Source: Vibrio toranzoniae
GTDB lineage: Bacteria > Pseudomonadota > Gammaproteobacteria > Enterobacterales > Vibrionaceae
Assembly (NCBI RefSeq): GCF_024347655.1
Contig: NZ_AP025515.1
Location: forward strand, 868,001 to 932,000
Direction of reading: 5' to 3'
DNA length: 64,000 nucleotides
In this document: in pieces, positions 53,482 through 63,271 of the stretch
Layout of the letters: each line of letters opens with the position of its first letter
Numbering within the stretch: the first letter of the stretch is position 1
Position numbers and translations under genes: made by a program
Notes under the pieces: model-generated
Databases searched by the model: none
What the model was told of the DNA's origin: nothing
The model's input: the letters and a program-made list of their open reading frames with translations, nothing else

Positions 53482-54756
53482 CTAGAAGCAGGTCTCTACC
53501 CAGTTTGTTACCTGATAGTCGTCATCGCTGATAGCAATGTAACGCCACTTATCGAAGGTTAAACATGGGTGTGAGGTTGAGAACGCAATCATGTCGCCAA
53601 CTTCAATCTCTGAAGAGCTGTCCGTTTCCACAAAAGTATGTTGATCCATCACGGCAGTAGCGGTCAGACCTTTCACAGATATATCTTCACCATTGCGATA
53701 TCCGCGTTCAGCAATAGGTAATCCAGCATCAAAGGCCACATCACGTTTACCTAGCCCGATTACCAGTTTGGTTGGCTCTGGACGAGAGATAACATACGCC
53801 CATACCTCAAGTGCTGATTCTAAATCACCGCCCAATTCACACGCGTAGCCTTGGTTTACTTGGGCACGCTGCAATACCTTACTTTGGGCGTCTAGGTAGA
53901 TCCCAGTATCGTGGATGGCATAGCAACCTGGGCGGATAATCGCTAAATAATCCGTTAGGTTCGCCAAGCATTCTGCCACCACGTCATACCAAGCCGAGCC
54001 AGCGCCAGTGATGATAGGTTGACCGGTAATTAAGCCATCTGATGCAAGGCTTTCGACCGAGGTCAGCGCTTGGTTTAAGAAGGTACGAATGTCTTGCTCG
54101 GCATTGTCGCCATGAATCACACCCTCGTATACCTCAATACCCGCTAGCGAAAGCGCAGGCGTATCTTGGATAGTTTGCGCCAGCTCTAGAACTTCTTGAG
54201 GTGAACGACAACCACAACGGCCACCCGGAACACCAAACTCGATCAGTACTTTTAGCGTCTGCTTTTTGTTGGAGAAGTATTGGTTGAGTTGCTGCACGTT
54301 GACTGACGAATCCACACAACAATAGAAATCAACGTCGAACTCACTAATAAGCTGTTCGATGATCGCCATGTTAGTTTTTCCTACCAATTGGTTAGCCATG
54401 ATGATTCTTTTTGCGCCTGCCATTGCTGCAATTTCTGCTTGTGCAGGTGTCGCAACGGTAATTCCCCAAGCGCCATTTTCTAGTTGTTGACGGAAGAAGT
54501 CAGGCGTCATTGATGTTTTGCCGTGTGGCGACAATTTAACCTGGTGATGATCGGCGAATGATTGCATCCAATTCAGGTTATTGGTCAACGCTGATTGTTT
54601 GATAATTGCTACCGGAAGCGAAATGTCTTCATCAACCAATCGATAAATACCGTTCTCAGATTGTGATATTGCTCTCCCTTTTTGGCCTTTTTCAGTCAAG
54701 ATGAAACTATCTTTTTGATACTTTATAACATCTTTTTGTGCAGGGTTATGTTTCAT
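53482..54756 (-). CDS. PLP-dependent D-amino-acid deaminase, D-serine dehydratase-like
   Basis: A 424-residue fold-type III enzyme (alanine-racemase-like barrel plus D-serine-dehydratase-like C-terminus). The PLP Lys is Lys80 (KLSPHGKTSMTP) and the metal ligands His396 and Cys398 are in STSHPCLTFDKW. Relatives eliminate ammonia from D-serine, D-threonine or 3-hydroxy-D-aspartate. In this cluster the fitting substrate is 2-amino-2-deoxy-D-gluconate (a D-configured beta-hydroxy amino acid), giving 2-keto-3-deoxygluconate plus ammonia. AGGA seven bases before the ATG. Divergent from the deacetylase gene. Confidence 0.88.
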   Translation of the reverse strand: MKHNPAQKDVIKYQKDSFILTEKGQKGRAISQSENGIYRLVDEDISLPVAIIKQSALTNNLNWMQSFADHHQVKLSPHGKTSMTPDFFRQQLENGAWGITVATPAQAEIAAMAGAKRIIMANQLVGKTNMAIIEQLISEFDVDFYCCVDSSVNVQQLNQYFSNKKQTLKVLIEFGVPGGRCGCRSPQEVLELAQTIQDTPALSLAGIEVYEGVIHGDNAEQDIRTFLNQALTSVESLASDGLITGQPIITGAGSAWYDVVAECLANLTDYLAIIRPGCYAIHDTGIYLDAQSKVLQRAQVNQGYACELGGDLESALEVWAYVISRPEPTKLVIGLGKRDVAFDAGLPIAERGYRNGEDISVKGLTATAVMDQHTFVETDSSSEIEVGDMIAFSTSHPCLTFDKWRYIAISDDDYQVTNWVETCF

Positions 54757-54820
54757 TGCTGATTCCTAACATGGTTTAAGTGATTGTTATTTAATGTTTA
54801 AATATATCTGTAATACGCTT

Positions 54821-54839
54821 CGTGATAGAAACTATCACG
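54821..54839. promoter_or_regulatory. Palindromic operator in the divergent cluster promoter
   Basis: CGTGATAG-AAA-CTATCACG has perfect 8-bp arms. It lies between the divergent deaminase and deacetylase genes. A related half (ATAGAAACT) occurs before ridA near 56434. The cluster's RpiR-type protein is the likely binder. Confidence 0.7.
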
Positions 54840-54932
54840 CAAATTAAAATATTATGTGTGTTTTGTCACTGAAAATAATCGGCTGGATTTCTAATATAGC
54901 TCCATCAACAGAGTGGATTGAGAGAGTGAGAA

Positions 54933-56366
54933 ATGTTGTTCGATACGATAATTAAAAATGTAGAGGTGTTTGATGGCACCGGCGAACAATCGTTTTGTGC
55001 CGATGTAGCAATCCGAGATGGAAAAATCGCCGAAATTGGCAAAATCGATCATGAAGATTGTAGCCAGTTGGTTGAGGGAGCAGGCTTAGCATTGGCTCCT
55101 GGATTCATCGATGTACACACACACGACGATACCAATGTAATTCGTTACCCAGACTGCCTACCTAAGATTAGCCAAGGTGTGACAACCGTGATTGTTGGCA
55201 ACTGTGGCATCAGTGCATCGCCAACGGTTTTGGCGGGCGATCCACCTGACCCAATGAATCTATTAGGCGCGCAGGCTGATTTCAAATACCCAACCTTTGC
55301 CGCGTATGCACAAGCTGTAGAGCAAGCGCAACCCGCGGTGAACGTTGCAGCATTAGTCGGCCATACCACACTGCGTAATCAAGTGATGGACGACCTGCAA
55401 CGCACCGCGAGCGAAGAAGAAATTGCAGCCATGCAAAACAACCTTGATTTAGCGATGGAGCAGGGTGCATTGGGTTTGAGCTCGGGCTTGGCTTACGCAA
55501 GCGCGAAACAAGCGAATGCCAACGAAGTAATGCAGTTAGCGAAAGTGCTTTCTAGTCACGGCGGCATCTATACCACACATATGCGTACCGAATTCGAAGA
55601 GATCTTAAGCGCGATGGAAGAAGCGTTTGAGACAGGACAATACGCGAAAGTGCCCGTTGTTATTTCTCACCTTAAATGTGCAGGGGCGGGCAACTGGGGC
55701 AGAACCGTTGAAGTACTTGATTTGATGGACAAGGTTTCAGAGCACCAAGATGTGTCTTGCGACTGCTACCCATACTCAGCGAGCTCTTCGACATTAGATT
55801 TGAAACAAGTGACCGACGATTTCGACATCTTCATCACTTGGTCTAAAGCAAAGCCAGAACATGCAGGCAAAACGCTTAAGCAGATTGCTGATGAGATGAA
55901 CCTACCGTTGTTGGACACAGCAAAAGCGCTTCAACCAGCAGGTGCGGTTTACCACTGTATGGATGAGAACGACGTAAAGCGCGTATTGAAATACAAGCTG
56001 ACCATGGTCGGTTCTGATGGTTTACCCAATGACCCGCATCCACACCCAAGATTATGGGGCACCTTCCCGAAAGTGTTGGGTCACTACTGCCGAGATGAAA
56101 AACTGTTCGCGCTGCCAGAAGCGATTCACAAAATGACCGGAATGTCTGCGAAGCGCTACAACCTCGCGGGAAGAGGTGAGATTCGCCAAGACGCATTTGC
56201 CGATTTAGTTTTATTTGATCCAAAGAATATTAAAGACACAGCAACATTTGAAAATCCTATTTCAGTTGCTGAGGGAATAGAAAGTGTATTTGTAAATGGT
56301 GAGTTAACTTACCAGCAAGGAAAAGTAACAAATAATCGTTCAGGCGTTTTTATTTACCGAAACTAG
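54933..56366 (+). CDS. D-aminoacylase-type N-deacetylase
   Basis: A 477-residue amidohydrolase of the N-acyl-D-amino-acid deacylase family. Zinc-site residues are visible: His62 and His64 (PGFIDVHTHDD), Cys91 (VGNCGIS), the His of YTTHMRTE and of VISHLKCAG, and Asp in VGSDGLPND. The protein is cytoplasmic. In this cluster it should remove acetate from N-acetyl-D-glucosaminate to give 2-amino-2-deoxy-D-gluconate; alternatively it acts on plain N-acyl-D-amino acids. First gene of a plus-strand operon with ridA, the symporter, the KDG kinase and the KDPG aldolase. Confidence 0.88.
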   Translation: MLFDTIIKNVEVFDGTGEQSFCADVAIRDGKIAEIGKIDHEDCSQLVEGAGLALAPGFIDVHTHDDTNVIRYPDCLPKISQGVTTVIVGNCGISASPTVLAGDPPDPMNLLGAQADFKYPTFAAYAQAVEQAQPAVNVAALVGHTTLRNQVMDDLQRTASEEEIAAMQNNLDLAMEQGALGLSSGLAYASAKQANANEVMQLAKVLSSHGGIYTTHMRTEFEEILSAMEEAFETGQYAKVPVVISHLKCAGAGNWGRTVEVLDLMDKVSEHQDVSCDCYPYSASSSTLDLKQVTDDFDIFITWSKAKPEHAGKTLKQIADEMNLPLLDTAKALQPAGAVYHCMDENDVKRVLKYKLTMVGSDGLPNDPHPHPRLWGTFPKVLGHYCRDEKLFALPEAIHKMTGMSAKRYNLAGRGEIRQDAFADLVLFDPKNIKDTATFENPISVAEGIESVFVNGELTYQQGKVTNNRSGVFIYRN

Positions 56367-56470
56367 ATTTTAATTATCAAATTAATTTTACGGTAAATAT
56401 AAAAACGACGAATTAATTTAAATATATTGGAATAGAAACTGTTTTATCTATAAATAAGTGGAGTTAAGAA

Positions 56471-56863
56471 ATGACTATTAAACGTTACGGTGTTGAAGGC
56501 GGTACAGGTACAGGCGGACAACATTTACCATTTGCACGTGCAACTGAAGCAGGTGGTTTCCTATACGTTTCTGGCCAGACACCGATGACAGATGGTGAAG
56601 TGGTTGAGGGTGGCATTGTTGACCAGTCTCGCCTAGCGATCCAAAACTGTGTCGATATCATGACTGAAGCGGGCTACGGCCTTGAAGACGTAATGCACGT
56701 AAAGGTTGTGCTAACAGATTCTCGTTACTTCCAATCTTTTAATAAGGTATTCAAAGAGTTCTTCGGTGCTAACCCACCGGCTCGTATCTGCATGGTTTGC
56801 GATCTAGTTGTAGACGTGAAGGTTGAAGTAGATGTGACTTGCTACCGCGCTGATCGCGTTTAG
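56471..56863 (+). CDS. RidA-family enamine/imine deaminase
   Basis: A 130-residue RidA/YjgF protein. The key Arg is Arg105 in NPPARICMVCDLVVDVKVEVD, and LYVSGQTPM lies near the N-terminus. These trimers hydrolyse reactive enamine or imine intermediates released by PLP-dependent dehydratases, freeing ammonia. Its place beside a PLP deaminase fits exactly. It is 105 bases after the deacetylase gene, with an AGTGGAGT site upstream. Confidence 0.92.
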   Translation: MTIKRYGVEGGTGTGGQHLPFARATEAGGFLYVSGQTPMTDGEVVEGGIVDQSRLAIQNCVDIMTEAGYGLEDVMHVKVVLTDSRYFQSFNKVFKEFFGANPPARICMVCDLVVDVKVEVDVTCYRADRV

Positions 56864-56890
56864 TCATAACCTACTCACAATTACCTATTT

Positions 56891-56941
56891 AGAGAGTATT
56901 AGGGGTTAGTCAACCCTGTTATTATCCTTTAATACTCTCAC
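56891..56941 (+). other. Hairpin between ridA and the symporter gene
   Basis: GAGAGTATTA and TAATACTCTC are 10-bp arms separated by about 29 bases, with GGGTT/AACCC inside. It could be an attenuator or processing site within the operon. Confidence 0.5.
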
Positions 56942-57068
56942 CCTACATTTATAAAAGTTACTTTAATTAAAATAGATAGAATCACTAAAGTAATTATATG
57001 AAATATAAAATGAATGAATCATAAATAAAGTTCAGGAATGAACTTAATATTTCACTGAGAGGTGTCAA

Positions 57069-58583
57069 ATGAACAGCACACTTTTTCTTACAGGCTTCGG
57101 CGTGTACGTATTATTCTTAATCTGGTTAGGCTGGTTTGTCTCGCGTAATCAAAAATCTGGCGAAGATTTCTTATTAGGCGGCCGTGGCCTGCCATTATTC
57201 TTAGTACTGGGTACAACCGTCGCGACTATGGTCGGCACCGGTTCAAGTATGGGTGCGGTTGGCTTCGGCTACGCAAATGGCTGGGCGGGTGCTCTGTACG
57301 GAATTGGTGGTGCTGTGGGCATCCTATTACTTGCCCTTTGGTTTGCTCCGGTTCGTAAACTGAACTTCATGACCATGAGTGAAGAGCTGGCTTACTACGT
57401 AGGCGCCAACCGAACCGTGAAAAACGTGGTTGGCCTGCTTATCTTTATCGCATCAATCGGTTGGTTAGGTGCGCACATTCTAGGTGGCGGCATGTACCTA
57501 GCGTGGATTGCAGACATCGACCTTAACCTTGCGAAAATCATTATTGCTGCAGCTTTCACTATCTACGTTGTTATCGGTGGCTACACTGCGGTTGTATGGA
57601 CCGATACCATTCAAGCAATCATCCTTTTTGCTGGCTTCATCCTAATGGCGGTTATGTCTGTTGATCACATTGGTGGCATGGGCAACCTTTATGCAGCGAT
57701 GGACCCTGCTGCTACCAGTTTTTTAGCAATAGATAAACTGGGCATTCTGCCTGCTGTTTCTTTGTCTGTGGTTATCGGTGTGGGTGTACTGGCGACGCCT
57801 TCATTCCGCCAACGTATCTACTCTGGTAAAGATGTTTCAACTATCCGTCGCTCATTTGTGGCCTCGGGTGTGTTGTATCTTTTCTTCTCAATTATCCCTG
57901 CAATCATTGGTATGGCTGCACACGCCATCGACCCATCATTGGATAATCCGAACTACTCGTTCCCTTACGTAGCAGCAACGGTTCTTCCAGTTGGCGTAGG
58001 TATGATTGTTCTTATCGCGGGCCTATCTGCAACTATGTCGAGTGCAAGCTCAGATGCGATTGCTGGTGTGTCTATCCTACTGCGTGACGTGTACGTGATG
58101 TTCACAGGCCGCGTACCAAATAAAGAATCAATGCTGAACTACTCTCGCTTGGCTCTGATTGTGGTGATTGGTTTCGCACTACTGTTCGCGCTAACGTCAA
58201 ACGACATCATTGGCTACATCACTAAGATGATTTCAACCGTTATGTCGGGCATGTTTGTGTGCGGTATGTTGGGTAAATTCTGGAAACGCTATAACTGGCA
58301 AGGTGCGCTGGCAACACTAGCGGGTGCTTCTGTGGCTTCATTCGTAGTCATGCTAAACGCTGATTACACAGCTTTCTGGGGCAACCCTGTGATTCCTTCA
58401 TGTTTGTTTGCTCTAACGGCAGGTGTGGCTGTCAGCCTATGTACTCCGGCTAACCAAGTAACGCCTGAAATGGCAAAAGCGATTCTTGATGACGAGCGTG
58501 CTCTGATGGAGATGGAAATGTCAGACTCAGGTGTGCTTGAAGACGATGCGTCTTCTCAACGTCCTGCAAATCAAACAAGCTAA
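57069..58583 (+). CDS. Sodium:solute symporter, putative GlcNAc1A transporter
   Basis: A 504-residue SSS-family carrier with about 13 membrane segments. Family features are SGEDFLLGGRGLPLFLVLGTTVATMVGTGSSMGAVGFGYANGW, AVVWTDTIQAIILFAGF and the LSATMSSASSDAIAGVSIL block. In context it most likely imports N-acetylglucosaminate or a D-amino-acid-like compound with Na+; substrate unproven. The C-terminal tail is acidic. GAGAGGTG precedes the ATG. Confidence 0.9.
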   Translation: MNSTLFLTGFGVYVLFLIWLGWFVSRNQKSGEDFLLGGRGLPLFLVLGTTVATMVGTGSSMGAVGFGYANGWAGALYGIGGAVGILLLALWFAPVRKLNFMTMSEELAYYVGANRTVKNVVGLLIFIASIGWLGAHILGGGMYLAWIADIDLNLAKIIIAAAFTIYVVIGGYTAVVWTDTIQAIILFAGFILMAVMSVDHIGGMGNLYAAMDPAATSFLAIDKLGILPAVSLSVVIGVGVLATPSFRQRIYSGKDVSTIRRSFVASGVLYLFFSIIPAIIGMAAHAIDPSLDNPNYSFPYVAATVLPVGVGMIVLIAGLSATMSSASSDAIAGVSILLRDVYVMFTGRVPNKESMLNYSRLALIVVIGFALLFALTSNDIIGYITKMISTVMSGMFVCGMLGKFWKRYNWQGALATLAGASVASFVVMLNADYTAFWGNPVIPSCLFALTAGVAVSLCTPANQVTPEMAKAILDDERALMEMEMSDSGVLEDDASSQRPANQTS

Positions 58584-58654
58584 TCTCAATGCTCCACAGC
58601 GAGTTAGTACAACAAAGTGAGTACGACAAACTGTGGAGTGGTTTAGTTCGTTTA

Positions 58655-58680
58655 GGCCCTGCTTAGCTGCGGGGTCTTTT
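58655..58680 (+). terminator. Hairpin with T-tract before the KDG kinase gene
   Basis: GGCCCTGC and GCGGGGTC pair with two wobbles and are followed by TTTTCC. A second inverted repeat (CTCCACAG/CTGTGGAG, 58592 and 58631) lies just upstream. Partial termination inside the operon is likely. Confidence 0.5.
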
Positions 58681-58710
58681 CCCATTTATCTCTCTATTTT
58701 AGGATCGGCT

Positions 58711-59679
58711 ATGCTTGAATCTTCTCATTTCAATATTGCTTTCTTTGGTGAATGTATGGTCGAAATCAGCGGCTCCCCATTAACCAAAAAGTTTGGCGGT
58801 GACACGCTTAATACCGCCCTTTACCTTTCTCGCTTAACTCAGCATCAAAACCTCTCTGTGCACTACGCGACAGGGCTTGGTAGCGATGAACTGTCTCAGA
58901 ACATGGTTGATAACTGGCAGGTAGAAGGTATTCAAACCAACTTCGTCGAACGCATCCCAAACAAGTTGCCCGGCTTGTACATGGTCGAAAACGACGAGAC
59001 AGGCGAGCGACACTTTCATTACTGGCGTAACGACGCGGCAGTAAAATTCTACTTTCAAATCGATAACTTAAACAAGCAAGCTGACAACCTAAACAAGCTT
59101 GAAATCGCGCTAACAGAGAAACAAGTCGATGCGATTTACATCAGCGGTATCAGTATCGCGATCTTGGATGATGCCTCTCGTGAGCGCCTATTCAAAGCCA
59201 TTAGCGTGTTCTCAAACCAAGGCGGTAAGGTGATTTTTGATAATAACTATCGCCCGCAACTTTGGAGCACTGAACAAGCTCAACATTGGTACGCCAAGTT
59301 ACTACCGCTGGTGGACATCGCCTTGATTACCGAAGACGACGACCTGCTTGTATGGGGTAACTCCGAGAGTGTTCAACAGCGCTGCCTTCGTTTGGGTTGC
59401 CAAGAGATCGTCATCAAACGTGGCTGTGAGCCATGCAAGATTGTTCAAGTTGAACAAGGCGATGTTGTTGAGAGCTATGTATCCGCGACTCGTGTTTCTA
59501 ACGTAGTCGACACCTGCGCTGCGGGTGACTCCTTTGCGGCGGGTTATCTGGCGGCGCGCCTTACTGGTGAGAGCGCCCCCGATTCAGCTGAACTAGGTCA
59601 CCAACTGGCTTCTACCGTTATTCAATACTCAGGCGCGATCATCCCGATAAGCGCCATGAATCACTTAATTAAAAAATAG
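58711..59679 (+). CDS. kdgK: 2-keto-3-deoxygluconate (KDG) kinase, PfkB family
   Basis: The ATG at 58711 (322 residues) is preferred, as it has AGGA six bases upstream; an upstream frame to 58633 would cross the hairpin. PfkB features are FFGECMVEISG, KKFGGDTLNTALYLSRL near the N-terminus and VVDTCAAGDSFAAGYLAARL with the catalytic Asp. Phosphorylates KDG to KDPG. It is followed by the KDPG aldolase 20 bases on, supporting the substrate call. Confidence 0.9.
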   Translation: MLESSHFNIAFFGECMVEISGSPLTKKFGGDTLNTALYLSRLTQHQNLSVHYATGLGSDELSQNMVDNWQVEGIQTNFVERIPNKLPGLYMVENDETGERHFHYWRNDAAVKFYFQIDNLNKQADNLNKLEIALTEKQVDAIYISGISIAILDDASRERLFKAISVFSNQGGKVIFDNNYRPQLWSTEQAQHWYAKLLPLVDIALITEDDDLLVWGNSESVQQRCLRLGCQEIVIKRGCEPCKIVQVEQGDVVESYVSATRVSNVVDTCAAGDSFAAGYLAARLTGESAPDSAELGHQLASTVIQYSGAIIPISAMNHLIKK

Positions 59680-59699
59680 AAAAACAAAGCGGAATTATT

Positions 59700-60329
59700 A
59701 TGTCTCAAGAAATGATCAACAAACTTAAGCAATTCAAAGTTATCCCTGTTATCCAAATCAACAAGGTTGAACACGCGATTCCACTGGCAAAAGTGTTGGT
59801 AGAAAACGGCCTACCAGTTGCTGAAGTAACATTCCGTACTGAAGCGGCAGCAGATGCGATTCGTGCGATGCGCGATGCGTACCCAGAGATGTGTATCGGT
59901 GCTGGCACAGTACTAACACCAGAGCAAATCGACCTTGCGAAAGAGGCGGGCAGCGAATTCATCGTAGCTCCGGGCCTGAACCCAAACACCGTAAAACGTT
60001 GCCAAGAAATCGGCATGCCAATCGTTCCGGGCGTAAACAATCCAAGCCAAGTAGAGCAAGCGCTAGAGCTTGGCCTTAACTTCTTGAAGTTCTTCCCGGC
60101 AGAAGCGTCTGGTGGCATCAACATGGTGAAATCTTTGCTAGCGCCTTACGTTGATGTGTCGCTAATGCCTACTGGCGGTATCGGCAAACACAACGTCAAT
60201 GATTACCTAGCGGTTGATCGCGTGGTGTGTTGTGGTGGTACTTGGATGGTATCGCCAAAGATGATCGAGAACGAACAGTGGGACGAGATCGCGGTGCTGG
60301 TTCGTGAAGCGGTTGAGTTGGTTAGCTAG
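59700..60329 (+). CDS. eda: KDPG aldolase
   Basis: A 209-residue class I aldolase that cleaves 2-keto-3-deoxy-6-phosphogluconate to pyruvate and glyceraldehyde-3-phosphate. The Schiff-base Lys is Lys130 (NFLKFFPAEASGG), and catalytic Glu42 and Arg46 are in AEVTFRTEAA. GAGTVLTPEQ and LMPTGGI are also family motifs. It may be a second copy beside the Entner-Doudoroff enzyme elsewhere in the genome. It closes the kinase-aldolase pair. Confidence 0.94.
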   Translation: MSQEMINKLKQFKVIPVIQINKVEHAIPLAKVLVENGLPVAEVTFRTEAAADAIRAMRDAYPEMCIGAGTVLTPEQIDLAKEAGSEFIVAPGLNPNTVKRCQEIGMPIVPGVNNPSQVEQALELGLNFLKFFPAEASGGINMVKSLLAPYVDVSLMPTGGIGKHNVNDYLAVDRVVCCGGTWMVSPKMIENEQWDEIAVLVREAVELVS

Positions 60330-60406
60330 TCATCAGTTTGTGAGCTCATTCGTTTGTTAACAGGCGATAGGCTTTGAGCTCACGATAAACAACAACAGTG
60401 GCTAAA

Positions 60407-60448
60407 GGTTCTGTTTTGTGAATTGCCTCCGATAAACAAAACAGAACC
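60407..60448 (+). other. Perfect 13-bp inverted repeat before the GH20 gene
   Basis: GGTTCTGTTTTGT and ACAAAACAGAACC flank a 16-base loop and end 23 bases before the hexosaminidase ATG. No T-run follows, so a leader structure or operator is as likely as a terminator. Confidence 0.6.
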
Positions 60449-60471
60449 GTATTTATATAGGAAAACTAATA

Positions 60472-62922
60472 ATGAAAAAATCTATATTATCCCTATTGAT
60501 TTCAGGTTCAGTAGTATCCCCAATGGCGTTAGCAATGGCTCCGAATACCGATCTAAATTTAATGCCGTACCCGCAAACAGTCGAGCTTCAAGCTGGGCAA
60601 GTTCAGGTTGACGGTAACTTCAAGGTTTACATCAAAGGCTTTAACTCTGATCGCGTTGAATACACCGCAAAACGCTTTATTGATCGCCTTGAGCGCCAAA
60701 CTGGCGTGCCGATTTTAAACTGGCAGGTTGATAGCGCAGACCAAGCGAACCTGATCATTGATATCGACGCGGCGCCAAAGTCTGAAATACAAAATATCGA
60801 CTCTGTAGAGTCCTACAAGATTACGACTCAGGGTGAACAAATCACGCTGAGTGCACCAAGCCCTTATGGCGCAATTCACGGCATCGAAACCCTTTTACAG
60901 CTCGTTGAAGCGACAGCGACTGGCTATCATATTCCTGCCGTAACCATTGTTGATGAGCCTCGCTTTCGTTGGCGTGGAGTATCTTATGATACCTCGCGTC
61001 ACTTTATTGAATTCGATGTGTTGATTCGTCAGCTAGATGCGATGGCGTCGGCGAAGATGAACGTGTTCCATTGGCACTTCTGGGACGATCAAGGCATTCG
61101 CATTCAAACCGAATCATGGCCGCGTCTGTGGTCTGAAACCGCTGATGGTAATTACTACACCAAAGACCAAGTCCGTTACTTAGTTGAATACGCCCGTAAC
61201 CTTGGTATTCGTGTGATTCCTGAAGTGTCGCTGCCGGGTCACTCTTCTGCTGTAGCGCATGCTTACCCACGCTTGATGTCGGGTGGTGAAGGTCAAAGCT
61301 ATGAACAAGAACGTGGCTGGGGCGTATTTGAGCCATTGATGGACCCACTAAACCCTGAGCTCTATGAAATGCTGGGCGACGTATTTGATGAAGTGACAGA
61401 ACTGTTCCCTGATGAATACTTCCACATTGGTGGCGATGAGCCGAATTATGCGCAGTGGAAAAACAGCGCAAAGCACCAACAGTTCATCGAAGAGAACAAT
61501 ATCGATGGCGAGCGTGGCTTGCAGTCTTACCTCAACGTAAAAGTTGAAAAGATGCTCGAAGAGCGCGGCAAGAAGATGACGGGTTGGGATGAGATTTGGC
61601 ATAAAGATCTGCCAACTTCTATCGTGATTCAAAGCTGGCAAGGGCACGACAGCATTGGTCGTGCGGCGAAAGAGGGCTATCCAGGTATTTTGTCTACCGG
61701 TTACTACCTAGACCAACCTCAACCAACCAGTTACCACTATCGTAATGACCCAATGCCAAGTGGCATCACGGTTGACGATAAGCTGCACAGCGGCGAGAAG
61801 TTTGTGACTTACCAATGGCAAAAGCCTCGCTCTAAAGGGAGCCCACGTAAGGGAACACTGACTATCATTGAAGCGAAAGACGGTACTTTCCGCGCGTTCA
61901 GTGATTACAACGGCAAGTCTCGTGAAGAGATTTACATCCTTGATTATGTGCCGGGTAAAACCTTTGTTGGCCACTTCGATAACTTCATGTCGTACACCGA
62001 GTTCAACCTGAACCTCAATCCAAATGGGTTTGCGGAAGGCAGCTATCAGTTAATTGGTAACGTGCGCTGGCCAACCACAGGCGAAGTGATTGCGAGCAGC
62101 GATGTAGAAGGCAGTGTGATTCTTGAGCCAAACGGTGGTTACCCTGCGGAGTTAACCGACAAAGAAAAAGAGCTCATCTTAGGCGGCGAGATCACCATGT
62201 GGCTAGAGAACAAAGACAGCCTCACGGTCGAAAACTACTTATGGCCACGTAGCTATGCAATAGCAGAGCGCTTCTGGTCTGATGCCGCATTGACCGACGA
62301 GCGCAGCATGTATAAGCGTATGAAAGCGATGGATACATGGTCTGAAGTCTCGGTTGGCCTGCGTCACCATGCGGATGCTGATATGTTGTTAAAACGCATT
62401 GCGAAAGGTCAAGATATTCACGACCTGCAAGTGCTTGCCAAGTACACCGAGCCAGCACAGTACTATGCGCGTAACTGGGAGAAGTGGAACTCTACTGAAC
62501 CCAAGGGTACTTTATACAGCCAATACGAGCGCTTAAACCGCTTTGTTGATGCGCTGCCAGTCGAAAGCTACGCCGTGTATGAGATGCAAGATTTGGTCAA
62601 CGACGTTGCGACGGGCAATCAACAAGCGCTTGAGCAACTTGCAGAGCATTATCAACAAGCAAAAGCGGCTGCACTCGCTGCTAAAACTGTCTTCGCTGGC
62701 AATGTGTCCTCAGTAGAAACTGTGATTGTCGCAGAGAAAACGGCGGAAGTCGCAGACTTGGCGCTCACCTTGATTGCTAAAGCGCAAGCAGGTGAAAAAG
62801 TTAGAGCAGCAGACGTGAATGCCTACCAAGCGATACTGTCTGATTCAGCGAAAATCTACGATGAATCGATCATCGCGATTGTTCGCCCCACAGAGCTACT
62901 GTTAAAGGGGCTGGCTGAATAG
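60472..62922 (+). CDS. Exported GH20 beta-N-acetylhexosaminidase
   Basis: An 816-residue enzyme with a signal peptide (MKKSILSLLISGSVVSPMALA). An N-terminal GH20b domain (about 25-160) is followed by the catalytic barrel with the Asp322-Glu323 pair in FHIGGDEPNY, upstream NVFHWHFWDDQGIRIQTESWP, and VIPEVSLPGHSSA. It is interrupted by a ~120-residue insert (about 430-560) and ends in a helical C-terminal region. It should cleave chito-oligosaccharides, here perhaps those ending in GlcNAc1A, in the periplasm. AGGAAAAC precedes the ATG. Confidence 0.93.
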   Translation: MKKSILSLLISGSVVSPMALAMAPNTDLNLMPYPQTVELQAGQVQVDGNFKVYIKGFNSDRVEYTAKRFIDRLERQTGVPILNWQVDSADQANLIIDIDAAPKSEIQNIDSVESYKITTQGEQITLSAPSPYGAIHGIETLLQLVEATATGYHIPAVTIVDEPRFRWRGVSYDTSRHFIEFDVLIRQLDAMASAKMNVFHWHFWDDQGIRIQTESWPRLWSETADGNYYTKDQVRYLVEYARNLGIRVIPEVSLPGHSSAVAHAYPRLMSGGEGQSYEQERGWGVFEPLMDPLNPELYEMLGDVFDEVTELFPDEYFHIGGDEPNYAQWKNSAKHQQFIEENNIDGERGLQSYLNVKVEKMLEERGKKMTGWDEIWHKDLPTSIVIQSWQGHDSIGRAAKEGYPGILSTGYYLDQPQPTSYHYRNDPMPSGITVDDKLHSGEKFVTYQWQKPRSKGSPRKGTLTIIEAKDGTFRAFSDYNGKSREEIYILDYVPGKTFVGHFDNFMSYTEFNLNLNPNGFAEGSYQLIGNVRWPTTGEVIASSDVEGSVILEPNGGYPAELTDKEKELILGGEITMWLENKDSLTVENYLWPRSYAIAERFWSDAALTDERSMYKRMKAMDTWSEVSVGLRHHADADMLLKRIAKGQDIHDLQVLAKYTEPAQYYARNWEKWNSTEPKGTLYSQYERLNRFVDALPVESYAVYEMQDLVNDVATGNQQALEQLAEHYQQAKAAALAAKTVFAGNVSSVETVIVAEKTAEVADLALTLIAKAQAGEKVRAADVNAYQAILSDSAKIYDESIIAIVRPTELLLKGLAE

Positions 62923-63271
62923 TTGAAGCCACTGAGTGAATAACCTGCTAGTCGACTAGCTAACCGCTAAATAGATAAGCAGATAAAAGCTGAATAGCGA
63001 ATAAGTCACACGACAATAAGAGATTCAAAACCGCCCTCTGTGGGGAATAGTGATTAATTTGTCTCAATATTTTGGAGTCGTTACCAGATATTAAACTGAG
63101 ACACGCCTTAAAGAGTAAAGAATATGAGCTTGTTTTATCCAACCTAGCATAAACAAATTAGCTGAAAGAATGAACAAAATGGCTGTCTATTCTTATATTT
63201 AAGGTAGGTTACATCCCCACAAATAATTTATGAGTAATATCTGGGCCTAATCTGAAAAAGGAATAGTCCCT
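62923..63271. other. Intergenic region before the GPH transporter gene
   Basis: The 349-base gap holds a 14-bp perfect palindrome, GCTAGTCGACTAGC (62947-62960), and otherwise no recognised gene or operator. AAGGA at 63258 is the ribosome site of the next gene. Confidence 0.5.
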
